64,000 bases of DNA from Rhizobiaceae bacterium (GCA_028279875.1 JANQMU010000077.1:1-64000), one strand, 5' to 3'; shown: positions 34,896 through 44,267, counted from the first letter of the stretch. Numbers and translations are program-made. The notes: generated from the sequence alone by a model not told the origin.

Positions 34896-36086
34896 ATGCA
34901 TCTGGTGTTTGTGTCTTCCCTGCTTCCGGTCGAAAAGCCGGTGTCCGGATTCGATATTGCGAACCGGGTTATCCTGGATGCTCTGAGGGCACAGGGCGCC
35001 GAGGTCAGCTTGCTCGGTTACCGCGCGCCCGGCACGCAGCCGGCAGCGGCCGAACGAACGGTATCGCTTGGCGAGCAGGACATCACCACGGCAAGCGCAT
35101 CGGCCGTCGACCGGGCGAGATGGTTGGCCACCGCGCTCGCCCATCGCACCTCGATTTCATCCGCCAAAATGTTTGCCTGTGGGCGGGCAAGGATTCAATC
35201 AGCACTGCAGTCGCTGGCGCCTTTCGACGGCCTCATCCTCAACTCCGTGCAGCTTCCGGGTGCCTATATCCCGATCTTTTCCGCCCATGATTCCATCTTC
35301 ATCGCCCACAATGTCGAGGCGGTGACGGCGGCTGAAAACGCCCGTCACGCATCCCGGATGCTCGAACGGCTGCTGTTCCGGCGGGAAGCGCGGCTGCTGG
35401 CGGCGCTGGAGCGGCGCCTCTGCCTTGGCTCCCGCTTCGTCTGGACCCTTTCGGAGGAAGATCGCCGGACGCTGGACATTGCCGACGACAATATCTCGGC
35501 GTCCTTGCCGATGGTCACCCGGACCCGGCCGCCGCCCGGCCAGCCGGACAAGCGCTCCTTGCGTCATGATCTTGGCATGGTCGGCACCTGGAGCTGGAAG
35601 CCCAATCGCATCGGCCTCGACTGGTTCCTGGATCGGGTCGCGCCGCGTCTTCCTGAAGGGATGACGATCGCCATTGCTGGACATTTGCCAGACCCGCCCG
35701 AAACCCCTCGCCACCCGGGCATCCGCTTCGTCGGCCGCGTTGCGGACGCCAAGGCGTTCCTTGAGGGCTGCGCGGTGATCCCGCTCGCCAGCACCGCCGG
35801 AACCGGTGTCCAGCTCAAGACCATCGAGACATTCGAAATGGGCCTGCCCTCGGTTGCAACCCCAAGCGCCTTGCGCGGCGTCAGGACCGTGCCGGCCAAC
35901 TGCACAGTGGTCGCTGATCCCGAACCGTTCGCCGCGGCCCTCGTCGAAGCGGTCGATACGGCGCGGCGCCATCCCGAAGACCGCGCCGACGGGCGGCATT
36001 TCCATGCAAGCCAGCTTCGGGGTCTCGGCGAGGCGGTCTCCCGGGGTCTTGCGCGGCTCGGCAAAGACCGGGCCGCCGCCGGATAA
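34896..36086 (+). CDS. Glycosyltransferase family 4 (GT-B fold)
   Basis: The 396-residue protein starts MHLVFVSSLLPVEKPVSGFD, the GT-B N-terminal Rossmann region. It has FIAHNVEAVTAAENARHASR mid-way and ends with the donor-binding part: VGTWSWKPNRIGLDWFLDRV, PGIRFVGRVADAKAFLEGCA and LKTIETFEMGLPSVATPSAL, an E-x7-E-like donor motif. Many rhizobial polysaccharide clusters carry such a gene. The start lies 36 nt inside a region with AAGAGCTGACGA upstream as a weak ribosome-binding site. Confidence 0.88.
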   Translation: MHLVFVSSLLPVEKPVSGFDIANRVILDALRAQGAEVSLLGYRAPGTQPAAAERTVSLGEQDITTASASAVDRARWLATALAHRTSISSAKMFACGRARIQSALQSLAPFDGLILNSVQLPGAYIPIFSAHDSIFIAHNVEAVTAAENARHASRMLERLLFRREARLLAALERRLCLGSRFVWTLSEEDRRTLDIADDNISASLPMVTRTRPPPGQPDKRSLRHDLGMVGTWSWKPNRIGLDWFLDRVAPRLPEGMTIAIAGHLPDPPETPRHPGIRFVGRVADAKAFLEGCAVIPLASTAGTGVQLKTIETFEMGLPSVATPSALRGVRTVPANCTVVADPEPFAAALVEAVDTARRHPEDRADGRHFHASQLRGLGEAVSRGLARLGKDRAAAG

Positions 36087-36329
36087 GGCGATGAAGCCCG
36101 GCCGCATCCCGCACGCCCGCGCCAGGACATGCGGATTTACCATGCATGGCGATGGTGGTTGCGATAGCGTCGAAAGTTCATATCTTTGAAAGCAAAGCGC
36201 AATACAATGAGCTGTCGTTGCCGGGCGGGGCAAACGGCGATCGTGGTACGGCCAGGTGGCAGGCCGATCATGAATGCATGGCACGATGATCGTTCCATGT
36301 GCTCCGTAACATCGAGGATGCCTTTTCGG

Positions 36330-37142
36330 ATGGCCGAGAGTGACGAAAAAACGGGCAGTTCAACGCAACCGGCCGAGGGTTCCGGGGGCTGCGATATTCT
36401 CGACATCAATGTGGCGTGGCTCGACTGGTCAAGCGCCTTCCACCGCCTGGACGCCGCCCTGGAAGCGGACGGGCAGACGGTCGTCGCCTTCCTCAATGCC
36501 AACAATGCCAATATCGCGATGCGCAATCCGACCTTCCGCCGGGCGCTGTCGGCCTGCACGGTCCTGCCCGACGGGGTCGGCGTGGACATTGCCGCAAAAG
36601 CCCTGCACGGGCATTTCTTTCCGGCCAATCTCAACGGCACCGATTTCATCCCGGCCCTGTTGACCTATATCGCGCGGCCCCTGAAGGTCGCGCTGCTCGG
36701 CGCGCATCCGGACGTCCTTCGCAGGGCCACCGAAGAGTTCGGGCGCCGGCTTCCCTGGCATGAATTCGCTTCCGTCTCGGATGGCTATTTCGACAGGGAT
36801 GACTGTGAGGATGTTCTTGAACGGCTCGCCGAGATGAAAGCCGATGTCGTGCTGGTGGCCATGGGCAGCCCGACACAGGAACTGTGGATTCAGGAAAATA
36901 TCGGACCGCAGCACGGAAAGCTCATATTCAGCGTCGGCGGATTGTTCGATTTCGTGTCGGAAAGAATCCCGCGCGCGCCGCCGATGGTCCGGACATTGCG
37001 CTGCGAATGGGTGTTCCGGCTGATCCAGGAGCCGCGCAGAATGTGGCGCCGCTATATACTTGGCAACCCGCTGTTCCTGTTCTATGTGCTGCGCCAAAAG
37101 ATCTTTGGCGGTCACCGGGACCGCCGAGCGACAGCGACGTAG
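36330..37142 (+). CDS. WecG/TagA/CpsF family glycosyltransferase
   Basis: This family (GT26) adds ManNAcA, ManNAc, glucose or similar to an undecaprenyl-linked sugar early in glycan assembly. Its motifs are FLNANNANIAMRNPTFRRAL, VLPDGVGVDIAAKALHG and NLNGTDFIPALLTYI, then VLVAMGSPTQELWIQENI and GKLIFSVGGLFDFVSERIPR. The listed ATG gives 270 residues; the frame is open up to an ATG at 36186, but the extra 48 residues look non-conserved. It overlaps nothing and is followed by the DUF6492 gene after 11 bp. Confidence 0.87.
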   Translation: MAESDEKTGSSTQPAEGSGGCDILDINVAWLDWSSAFHRLDAALEADGQTVVAFLNANNANIAMRNPTFRRALSACTVLPDGVGVDIAAKALHGHFFPANLNGTDFIPALLTYIARPLKVALLGAHPDVLRRATEEFGRRLPWHEFASVSDGYFDRDDCEDVLERLAEMKADVVLVAMGSPTQELWIQENIGPQHGKLIFSVGGLFDFVSERIPRAPPMVRTLRCEWVFRLIQEPRRMWRRYILGNPLFLFYVLRQKIFGGHRDRRATAT

Positions 37143-37153
37143 ACGAACCAGCG

Positions 37154-38026
37154 ATGCCCACTGCCGTCATCACAGCATCCTATGAACGGGATTTCGAGCG
37201 CTGCCGGCTGCTTTGCGACAGCCTTGACGGGCGTCTGAAGGGCGAGTGGACGCACTACATCCTGGTCGAGCACCGCGACGTCGGACGGTTCTCGGCGCTT
37301 GCCGGCACCCGCCGTCACATCGTTGATGAGCGCGAAATCCTGCCCGCTTGGCTGAAGCCGTTTTCCGATCCGTCCTCCCTGGGCCGCCGCCGTGTCTGGC
37401 TGAGCCCGTTCACACCGCCCCTGCGCGGCTGGCACGTGCAGCAATTGCGCCGCCTCGGGATCGGCCGGATACTGTCCGAGGAGACGCTGTTTTCAGCCGA
37501 TTCGGACGTTGTCCTGCTGCGTGAATTCGATCCGGCGAAGCTGTGGCGCGGCGCTGAACTCCGGCTCTACCGGCGCGACTTCGCCAATACCGCCGACATG
37601 CCCGATCACATCCGGTGGGCAAAGGCGTCGAACCGCTTGCTGACCGCGATGGCCGATCGTGGCCCGCCCTATCACGATTACATCAACACCCTGATCGGCT
37701 GGCGCACCGATACGCTGAAGACTTTGCTCGATCATATAGAGCATCGCCATGGAACCGGCTGGACGCGGGCCGTGGCCCGCACCCGCGCCATATCCGAATG
37801 CACCATCTATGGCGATTATGTCGACAAGGTGCTCGGCGGCGCCGGCCACTACCACAGCAACGAGGCCCTGTGCCGGGTGATGTGGAACGGCGCGCCGGAA
37901 GGGCGCGCGCCGCGACCCGATCTCGGCGCCTTCATTGGCGACATGCAGGCCCATCAGATCGGCATCGGCATCCAGTCATTCATCGGCTACAGCCTCACCG
38001 ACATCAGACGGCTGGTCCTGCCCTGA
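37154..38026 (+). CDS. DUF6492 family protein, probable glycosyltransferase-like
   Basis: The 290-residue soluble protein begins MPTAVITASYERDFERCRLL, a GT-A-like start. It contains a DxD-like SADSDVVLLREFDPAKLWRG and ends with DMQAHQIGIGIQSFIGYSLT. It matches the DUF6492 family, found in rhizobial surface-polysaccharide loci, whose biochemical role is unassigned; a sugar transfer or modification step is plausible. The start after WecG is preceded by ACGAACCAGCG without a clear ribosome-binding site. Its stop abuts the ppk2 stop inside a 12-bp palindrome. Confidence 0.75.
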   Translation: MPTAVITASYERDFERCRLLCDSLDGRLKGEWTHYILVEHRDVGRFSALAGTRRHIVDEREILPAWLKPFSDPSSLGRRRVWLSPFTPPLRGWHVQQLRRLGIGRILSEETLFSADSDVVLLREFDPAKLWRGAELRLYRRDFANTADMPDHIRWAKASNRLLTAMADRGPPYHDYINTLIGWRTDTLKTLLDHIEHRHGTGWTRAVARTRAISECTIYGDYVDKVLGGAGHYHSNEALCRVMWNGAPEGRAPRPDLGAFIGDMQAHQIGIGIQSFIGYSLTDIRRLVLP

Positions 38027-38032
38027 TCAGGG
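38021..38032. terminator. 12-bp palindrome spanning two abutting stop codons
   Basis: CCCTGATCAGGG is a perfect palindrome. The TGA of the rightward DUF6492 gene is 38024-38026 and the TGA of the leftward ppk2 gene is 38027-38029, so the genes end with no intergenic base. There is no T-run; it may serve as a compact bidirectional hairpin or simply reflect convergent stops. Confidence 0.35.
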
Positions 38033-39028
38033 CGCGACGTCGTCATCGGCGCGGTGGCGAAGTTCCGGGTGCAGGCTCTTTCCCAATATGTGCTCGCTGT
38101 TGTTGACCACATGCGTGCTCGCGCCGACGATCAGCGGATCGGGCTTGCCGACCACCTTGTCGTCGGCCTCGCCATAGGGAAGCGATGTCAGGAAATGCTT
38201 CATGCAGTTGAGGCGCGCCCGTTTCTTGTCATTCGATTTGACGATCGTCCACGGCGCATCGGCGGTGTCGGTGTAGAAGAACATCGCCTCCTTGGCTTCG
38301 GTATAGTCTTCCCATTTGTCGAGCGACTGCCGGTCGATGGGAGACAGTTTCCACCGTTTCAGCGGTTCGTATTCGCGCGATTTGAATCGCCGTAGCTGTT
38401 CCTGGCGGGTGACGGAAAACCAGTATTTGAACAGCAGGATGCCACTGCGCGTCAGCATGCGCTCGAATTCGGGCGTCTGGCGCATGAACTCGAGATATTC
38501 GTTGGGCGTGCAAAAGCCCATCACCCGCTCCACGCCGGCGCGGTTATACCAGGAGCGGTCGAAAAGCACGATTTCTCCCGCCGATGGCAGGTGTTGCACA
38601 TAGCGTTGGAAAAACCACTGGGTCCGCTCCTTCTCGGTGGGTTTGTCGAGTGCGACGACCCGGGCCGAGCGCGGATTGAGGTGTTCGGTGAACCGCTTGA
38701 TCGTGCCTCCCTTGCCGGCCGCGTCGCGGCCCTCGAACAGGAGCACGACCTTGGCTCCGGTGGATTTGACCCAGTCCTGAACCTTCAGCAGTTCGACCTG
38801 CAATTCAGCCTTGTGGGACTCGTATTGCCGCCGGCTCAGCTTCTTTCTGTAGGGATATTCTCCCGTTTCAAACAGTTTGCGGATGGCGCCGGAATCCTGG
38901 CGCAGCGCGTTGAGGTCGCGTGACGGTCGTCGCGCATCGATCGACGGCGGAACCGTGGCTTCCGGGGTCGTCGCCCCGGTTTCGGTTGCAATCTGATGGA
39001 TTTGTGCAGTGTCCGGCTGTTCGGCCAT
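38027..39028 (-). CDS. ppk2: Polyphosphate kinase 2 (PPK2 family)
   Basis: PPK2 enzymes phosphorylate nucleoside diphosphates with polyphosphate. The 333-residue protein has Walker A (FEGRDAAGKGGTIKRFTEHL), the lid region (QWFFQRYVQHLP) and Walker B (IVLFDRSWYNRAGVERVMGF), followed by SREYEPLKRWKLSPIDRQSL, the class I pattern. The ATG at 39026-39028 is chosen because GGGAGGGG precedes it; an upstream ATG at 39085 lacks this. The gene lies 98 bp downstream of the flippase gene on the same strand and may be co-transcribed with it. Confidence 0.93.
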   Translation of the reverse strand: MAEQPDTAQIHQIATETGATTPEATVPPSIDARRPSRDLNALRQDSGAIRKLFETGEYPYRKKLSRRQYESHKAELQVELLKVQDWVKSTGAKVVLLFEGRDAAGKGGTIKRFTEHLNPRSARVVALDKPTEKERTQWFFQRYVQHLPSAGEIVLFDRSWYNRAGVERVMGFCTPNEYLEFMRQTPEFERMLTRSGILLFKYWFSVTRQEQLRRFKSREYEPLKRWKLSPIDRQSLDKWEDYTEAKEAMFFYTDTADAPWTIVKSNDKKRARLNCMKHFLTSLPYGEADDKVVGKPDPLIVGASTHVVNNSEHILGKSLHPELRHRADDDVAP

Positions 39029-39126
39029 TGATACCCCTCCCAAGAAAAAGCGCATCATCATCGGTCCTGTCGGGCCTGCATTCATTGACCTGAATCAAGA
39101 AGCTGAGACGGGAAGGCGGTGAAGGA

Positions 39127-40392
39127 TCAGATGACGCGCCGCGCTCTGGCGCGCAATGCCGGGTAGGTCAGCAGCAGGGACAGGAGGTAAAGCACCAGGA
39201 AGATACCGTTGAGCAGCGGCGCCCAGGTGCTCACCGAACTGTAGGCGGCAAGCAGGGCGGCGAGCATCGCCGCCTTGGCGAGACCGATAATCGCCAGGTT
39301 GATGGTGCGCACGAAGGTTCGCCCGGTCGCATAGAGAAGTTCGGATTGATATTCGATGAGGTTGCGCAGGGCCGGCACCGCAGCAACGAAGATCAGAAGC
39401 GGAGCGGCTTCGGCGACATTGTGGCCGAGGGCCGTCGGGTAGATCGTCAGGAACCCGGCGAAGAACAGCAGAGCGGCCGTTGAAACGGCGGCGATGCCCA
39501 GTTCGATCAGGACGCGCGTGCGCGGCGCGCTGACCGTATCGCCGGACCGCATGATCATCTGAACCAGCAACATGTTGAAAGAACGGATGGGCAGGGCCGT
39601 CAGGTCGACCAGCCGCATGATGATGGCATAGAGACCGGCCGTGACCGGGCCGCCCATCGCCAGGACCAGCAATTTGTCGAGTTCCGACTGCAGATAAAAC
39701 AGGATTTCGGACCCGGCGACTGCAACGCTGTCGCGCCAGCGACTGAGGTAAAGGCCCGGATGCCAGCGCAGCCTGTATTTCGGATAGAAAACCGCAATTG
39801 CGATGATCAGCACTGCGCCGTTGGCAGCCAGATAGCACCAGGCCCAGACCGCCAGGCTGGTTTGACCCAGAAGCGAAAAGCCGACGGCCGCGGCCGCCCG
39901 GATCGCCGATCCGACGATCACCAGCAGCGCCGCGCGACCGAACCGGCCCATGCCGTTGCAAACGATCATGACGATCTCGACCGAACGCCAGAGCAGGGTT
40001 TCGGTGATGACGATCAGGGCGAAGATACCGATTGCCAGATCGCCCGCAAAGACCAGGTAATAGGCCAGGGCCGCGGCCCCTAGGGCCAGCGGCAGCGACA
40101 CGACAAGAGCCGCCATATAGCCGGCCGTATAGGCCCCGATCAGTCGCGGTTTGACGGTGGCGATACGGTAGAGCGGTGAGGAAAATCCCAGCGCCGCGAC
40201 CCGCGATATCACGATCCCGGTCGCCGATGCCGTTGCGAAAAGTCCGAAATCGGCGATTGACAAAGCGTTGGCGATGGCGACGAAATAGGCCAGCGAAATG
40301 ATGAGACGCCCGGCCGATCCGCTCAGTGCCCAGACATAGCCGCGAAGCACACCCATGTGAGGCGCTATGAAATCAAGCCAGGATTGTGGCAC
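39127..40392 (-). CDS. Polysaccharide flippase (Wzx/MATE-like)
   Basis: This 421-residue integral membrane protein has about 12 predicted helices (GSAGRLIISLAYFVAIANAL; AALVVSLPLALGAAALAYYL; LDKLLVLAMGGPVTAGLYAI). It matches the polysaccharide-biosynthesis/Wzx branch of the MOP superfamily and should move a lipid-linked repeat unit across the inner membrane. It is divergent from the Wzz-like gene across 245 bp. No Wzy polymerase is seen in the window. Confidence 0.85.
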   Translation of the reverse strand: MPQSWLDFIAPHMGVLRGYVWALSGSAGRLIISLAYFVAIANALSIADFGLFATASATGIVISRVAALGFSSPLYRIATVKPRLIGAYTAGYMAALVVSLPLALGAAALAYYLVFAGDLAIGIFALIVITETLLWRSVEIVMIVCNGMGRFGRAALLVIVGSAIRAAAAVGFSLLGQTSLAVWAWCYLAANGAVLIIAIAVFYPKYRLRWHPGLYLSRWRDSVAVAGSEILFYLQSELDKLLVLAMGGPVTAGLYAIIMRLVDLTALPIRSFNMLLVQMIMRSGDTVSAPRTRVLIELGIAAVSTAALLFFAGFLTIYPTALGHNVAEAAPLLIFVAAVPALRNLIEYQSELLYATGRTFVRTINLAIIGLAKAAMLAALLAAYSSVSTWAPLLNGIFLVLYLLSLLLTYPALRARARRVI

Positions 40393-40637
40393 CCCGTCTC
40401 ACCCGTAAAAAGCGCTGTCGGATGCTGATCGCTCACAACAATCGCGGTTTGGTCACATGGAAAAGAGATATCGAAAATATCTTAACACGCAGTTCAGCCG
40501 GACCGGGCGCAGGCGCCCGGGTGCCGGCGCCGCCTTGATTCCGCCGCCCGGCGTTTACGAATTGTTTTCCATAATTCTTTAGTCTGCGTTAGTGACAAGC
40601 CTGGCGAGGGGCCTGTCGCACAGTTCGAAAGGTTCAC
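40393..40637. promoter_or_regulatory. Divergent promoter region flippase / Wzz-like gene
   Basis: This 245 bp region between diverging genes is relatively AT-rich at both ends (AGAGATATCGAAAATATC near 40464; CCATAATTCTTTAGTC near 40569). Both promoters should be here. I see no recognisable regulator site. Confidence 0.4.
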
Positions 40638-42581
40638 ATGTTCGATCCGGACTCGGAAAACGAAGGCCCCGCACGCCGGTCCCTGCTGAGTTACCGAAAG
40701 GCCCGGACCGGGAAGGCCGGCGGCCAGGAACCGTCTGGCCGGCCAGCGCCCGATATGACGGAACATTTCGAAGCGGCGCTGCAGGACGATCCGCAATTCA
40801 GGCAGTCGGCCGGACTGGCCGCGCGCGTTCGCGCCGGGCTGTCCGGTGGCGAGGGCGCTGCGGCCGGCGATGAATGGCAGGACGACGACAGCGATCCGCC
40901 CATCTCCGCGCAAACAGCCGTCGACGACAGGCCGCTGATCGATCCGCTCGTTCTCCTTGCCACGGCTTGGCGCTACCGCGTTTTCATTGCGTTCACTTCG
41001 GCGCTCGGCGCGGCGCTCGGCGTCATGGTGGCGCTTTCGACGCCGCATCTCTATGTGGCGGAGAGCCAGTTCGTGCTCGACCCGCGCGAACTGCGCCTGA
41101 CGGATACGGATCTGCTGCCGCAATCCTATTCCTCCGATTCCACGCTGGCGCTGGTCGACAGCCAGGTTGCCATCGTCGACTCCAGCCCCGTGCTGCAGGC
41201 CGTGGTGAACGATCTCGATCTGGCCGACGACCCCGAGTTCAACGGCACTGCTTCCGGCGGCTTCGGCAGTGCATTCGGCGTTCTGCGCGATTTGCTGACC
41301 GGTGGCGGCGACAGATCCGGCGACCGGAACTTCATCGCCGTCCAGTCCCTGTCGCGCGCCGTCGGTGCGTCGCGTGGCGAGCGAACCTTCATCGTCTATG
41401 TCTCGGCCGAGACGGAAGATCCTGCCAAATCGGCGCTGATCGCCAATGCGGTGGTCGCCGAATACATCAAGAAGCAGCAGGAATCCCAGTCGGCGCTTTT
41501 TGAACGAACCGCCGCCTCGCTGAACCAGCAGCTCGATAAATTGCGCCAGGACGTGGAAACGGCGGAGCGGCGCGTCGAGCAATACCGGGCCGAGAACGAT
41601 CTGGTCAATGCCGGCGGCGGCCTGATCAGCGACACGCAACTGCTTGAACTGAACCAGCAGCTGGCGCAATTGCGTGCGCAGAAAGTCGAGGTTCAGGTAC
41701 GGGCCGAAACGGCGCGCCAGTTGAATGTCGATGCGCTGCTGGCGGGCACGGCGCCGGAAATCCTGCAATCGTCGACCATCGGCGAATTGCGGGCCGAATA
41801 TGCCGCCGCCAAACGCAGTTTCGATGCGCTGTCCACCAGTCTCGGTCCGCGCCACCCCTCGCGCATTGCCGCCGAACAGGCCCTGGCCACGGCGCGTTCG
41901 GAAATCAGCAATGAATTGCGGCGGATCGTCGAGGCCACGCAGACCGAGTTGAGGCGGATCATTCAGTCCGAACAGCAGCTTTCGTCCGATCTGGCGGTCC
42001 TCAAATCCCGGCAGGTCACCACGTCCACCGATCTGGTCCGCCTGCGCGAGCTGGAGCGGGAAGCATCGGCGACGTCGCAGATCTACCAGTCCTTCCTCAA
42101 GCGCGCCCGCGAAACGAGCGAGCAGCAGAACCTCAACACCAGCAATATCCGGATCATCTCGGAGGCCACTGCGCCGCTCAACCCGGCCGGGCCGTCGCGC
42201 AAGATCATCGCCATTGCCGGCATGGTGCTCGGCTTTCTGGCCGGCCTTGCCATTGCCATGGCGCTCGGCGCCTATCGCAGCCTGAGGGACAGCGCCGGCA
42301 TGCTGTTTTACGACGATGCCGAGCCGGCGCATATTCGCCGGGAGCCATTCGAACCGGCGCAAGAGGCGGCACCGGCAGAAGACGAGTACGCCCACACCGA
42401 GGCCGGCCTGCAGGAGGATTGGCATCCGGCCAATGACGTGTACGGGGACGAGACCTGGGCCCCGCAGGACCCCGATCGCGAGGCGGAGGATATCCGCGCT
42501 GAAATCGAACAGATGCGTGAAACGGTGGAGCGTCTCTATCGGGCGCGCCACACAGCGCGCGAAAACCGGCGCCACGCCTGA
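40638..42581 (+). CDS. Wzz/GumC-type polysaccharide co-polymerase, no kinase domain
   Basis: This is a chain-length determinant of the exopolysaccharide co-polymerase type. It has a cytoplasmic tail of about 110 acidic, low-complexity residues, TM1 about 114-133 (YRVFIAFTSALGAALGVMVA), and a long periplasmic coiled coil (about 270-480; SLNQQLDKLRQDVETAERRV). TM2 is IAGMVLGFLAGLAIAMALGA near 520-545. A C-terminal cytoplasmic tail of about 100 residues ends in a short coiled coil. The tyrosine-autokinase domain of the ExoP class is absent. The 647-residue length is within the family range. Confidence 0.88.
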   Translation: MFDPDSENEGPARRSLLSYRKARTGKAGGQEPSGRPAPDMTEHFEAALQDDPQFRQSAGLAARVRAGLSGGEGAAAGDEWQDDDSDPPISAQTAVDDRPLIDPLVLLATAWRYRVFIAFTSALGAALGVMVALSTPHLYVAESQFVLDPRELRLTDTDLLPQSYSSDSTLALVDSQVAIVDSSPVLQAVVNDLDLADDPEFNGTASGGFGSAFGVLRDLLTGGGDRSGDRNFIAVQSLSRAVGASRGERTFIVYVSAETEDPAKSALIANAVVAEYIKKQQESQSALFERTAASLNQQLDKLRQDVETAERRVEQYRAENDLVNAGGGLISDTQLLELNQQLAQLRAQKVEVQVRAETARQLNVDALLAGTAPEILQSSTIGELRAEYAAAKRSFDALSTSLGPRHPSRIAAEQALATARSEISNELRRIVEATQTELRRIIQSEQQLSSDLAVLKSRQVTTSTDLVRLRELEREASATSQIYQSFLKRARETSEQQNLNTSNIRIISEATAPLNPAGPSRKIIAIAGMVLGFLAGLAIAMALGAYRSLRDSAGMLFYDDAEPAHIRREPFEPAQEAAPAEDEYAHTEAGLQEDWHPANDVYGDETWAPQDPDREAEDIRAEIEQMRETVERLYRARHTARENRRHA

Positions 42582-42736
42582 GTTGGGACCCGCTCGCTTC
42601 GCGCTTCCGCGACAATTTGACGTGAAACGGCGCACATAGACCATTTCAATCCCGTCAAAACTGGTCTAACGCCGGTGGGCGGATGCGCATTGTCATGCCA
42701 TTTGCGATCATCGGCAGATCATATGGAGCAGCAGGA

Positions 42737-43636
42737 ATGGCCACGCGAATTGACGGAAGGGCAGTTGCCGAAGATGTGGTGGCGACGGCGAAGCAGGCAG
42801 CGGACGCCCTTAAGGAAACAGCAGGGGTTACGCCCGGACTGGCGGTCGTGATCGTCGGCGAGGATCCGGCCAGCCAGGTCTATGTGGCGTCGAAAAGCAA
42901 GAAGGCCAAGGAATGCGGCTTTCACTCGCTGCAGCACACCCTGCCGGAGACCACGACACAGGCCGATCTGCTGCAACTGGTCGAGGAACTCAATGCCGAC
43001 CGGGCGATCCACGGGATCCTGGTGCAATTGCCATTGCCCGAACATATCGACGAAAATCTGGTGATTCAGACGATCAGCCCGGACAAGGATGTCGACGGCT
43101 TTCATGTCATCAACACCGGAAAATTGACGGTCGGCGATCTCGAAGACGCCTTTGTGCCGTGCACACCGGCCGGCGCGATGCTGCTGATCGGACGGGTGCG
43201 CGGAAAGGACCTGTCCGGATTGAACGCGCTGGTGATCGGCCGCTCCAACATTGTCGGCAAGCCGATGGCCGGTCTGCTGCTTGCCGCCAATGCGACGGTC
43301 ATGATCGGCCACAGCCGCACGCCGGACCTGCCGGGCCTGTGCCGCATCGCCGATATCGTCGTTGCGGCCGTCGGCCGGCCGGAATTGGTAAGGGGCGACT
43401 GGATCAAGCCCGGCGCCACCATCATCGATGTCGGCGTCAACCGCATCCCGGCACCCGAACGCGGCGAGGGAAAGACCCGTCTTGTCGGCGATGTCGCCTA
43501 TCGCGAATGCGAACCGGTGGCCGGCGCCATCACACCGGTCCCCGGCGGCGTCGGCCCCATGACCATCGCCATGCTTATGGCAAACACTGTCGTTTCAGCC
43601 TATCGGACGGCCGGAAAGACCCCGCCGGCCTTTTAG
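42737..43636 (+). CDS. folD: Methylenetetrahydrofolate dehydrogenase/cyclohydrolase FolD
   Basis: This bifunctional enzyme interconverts 5,10-methylene-, methenyl- and 10-formyl-tetrahydrofolate. The 299-residue protein starts at 42737 after AGCAGGA and has [20 protein letters not shown] (catalytic Lys region), [26 protein letters not shown], the Rossmann motif [15 protein letters not shown] and [19 protein letters not shown]. An in-frame ATG at 42683 is rejected, having no ribosome-binding site. It is a housekeeping gene with no functional link to its neighbours, unless one-carbon units feed the SAM-dependent betaine-lipid methylation downstream. Confidence 0.97.
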   Translation: MATRIDGRAVAEDVVATAKQAADALKETAGVTPGLAVVIVGEDPASQVYVASKSKKAKECGFHSLQHTLPETTTQADLLQLVEELNADRAIHGILVQLPLPEHIDENLVIQTISPDKDVDGFHVINTGKLTVGDLEDAFVPCTPAGAMLLIGRVRGKDLSGLNALVIGRSNIVGKPMAGLLLAANATVMIGHSRTPDLPGLCRIADIVVAAVGRPELVRGDWIKPGATIIDVGVNRIPAPERGEGKTRLVGDVAYRECEPVAGAITPVPGGVGPMTIAMLMANTVVSAYRTAGKTPPAF

Positions 43637-44003
43637 ATTTCCGTCTTCGCCCAGTGCGGCATTCCGCGCGTGTGCGATGAATATTCATGCCGACCGGAGA
43701 TTGAAATCGCAGTGGATAAACCATTGTACGGCCGGTTTGCCCAATTGCCGACAATATCGATTGAGTACATAATCAGGCACCGGAAATTCACGATCGCCGC
43801 CCGTCGACTTGTCTGAAGCGTCAAACTTTGGATCGTGAGCCGTAACCGCTGGATATTCGACAAATTGTGGGAATTGCATTTATCCGGTGCACATTATTAC
43901 TAATTTGTAATATCATTACCAAATCTTAATGTTCCTATTGGTTGCGGGTTACTTCATCAGATACCAAATCCAGTAAAATCTGAGGAACAGAATCGGGGTC
44001 GAT
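43637..44003. other. 367 bp intergenic region folD / acyl carrier-like gene
   Basis: No convincing gene. The last 120 bp are distinctly AT-rich, with an inverted repeat ATTAC-N6-GTAAT at 43896-43911 and a second ATTACC nearby, probably the promoter and operator of the downstream gene. Minus-strand open frames of 60-76 codons exist here but show no signature and start without ribosome-binding sites. Confidence 0.5.
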
Positions 44004-44267
44004 ATGTCCTGCGATGACAGCGTTGTTTCAGTCCGGCAAATGGTGGCCGGCATCCTCGACAGACCGATGGAGCAGATCAATTGTGATATCCCCATCCGCC
44101 AGATCAACGGATGGGACCATATTCTTCACATGACCCTGATCTTCAGGTTGCAGGATGAAATCGGTCAGCGCCTGACCCATGAACAGGTTGTGGACTGTTC
44201 GAGCATACGTGACTTTGCCCAGCTTCTCGATGTCTGCAGTCAGGCCGGCCGGGACCGTCGGCACTAG
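44004..44267 (+). CDS. Acyl carrier-like protein lacking the attachment serine
   Basis: The 87-residue acidic helical protein has the carrier-protein fold pattern: helix 1 (VRQMVAGILDRPMEQI), then GWDHILHMTLIFRLQDEIGQ, then helix 3/4 (VVDCSSIRDFAQLLDVC). In the family the second block reads GWDSLGHMxLIxxLEExxG, with Ser carrying 4'-phosphopantetheine. Here that position is His (GWDHILHM), so loading as usual is not expected. It could be a structural carrier mimic, or a gene in decay. No acyl- or peptide-assembly genes adjoin it. Confidence 0.65.
   Translation: MSCDDSVVSVRQMVAGILDRPMEQINCDIPIRQINGWDHILHMTLIFRLQDEIGQRLTHEQVVDCSSIRDFAQLLDVCSQAGRDRRH

Noticed and set aside
43633..43879. Minus-strand small frames downstream of folD
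   Set aside because: No ribosome-binding site, no family, and composition like random translation; treated as non-coding.
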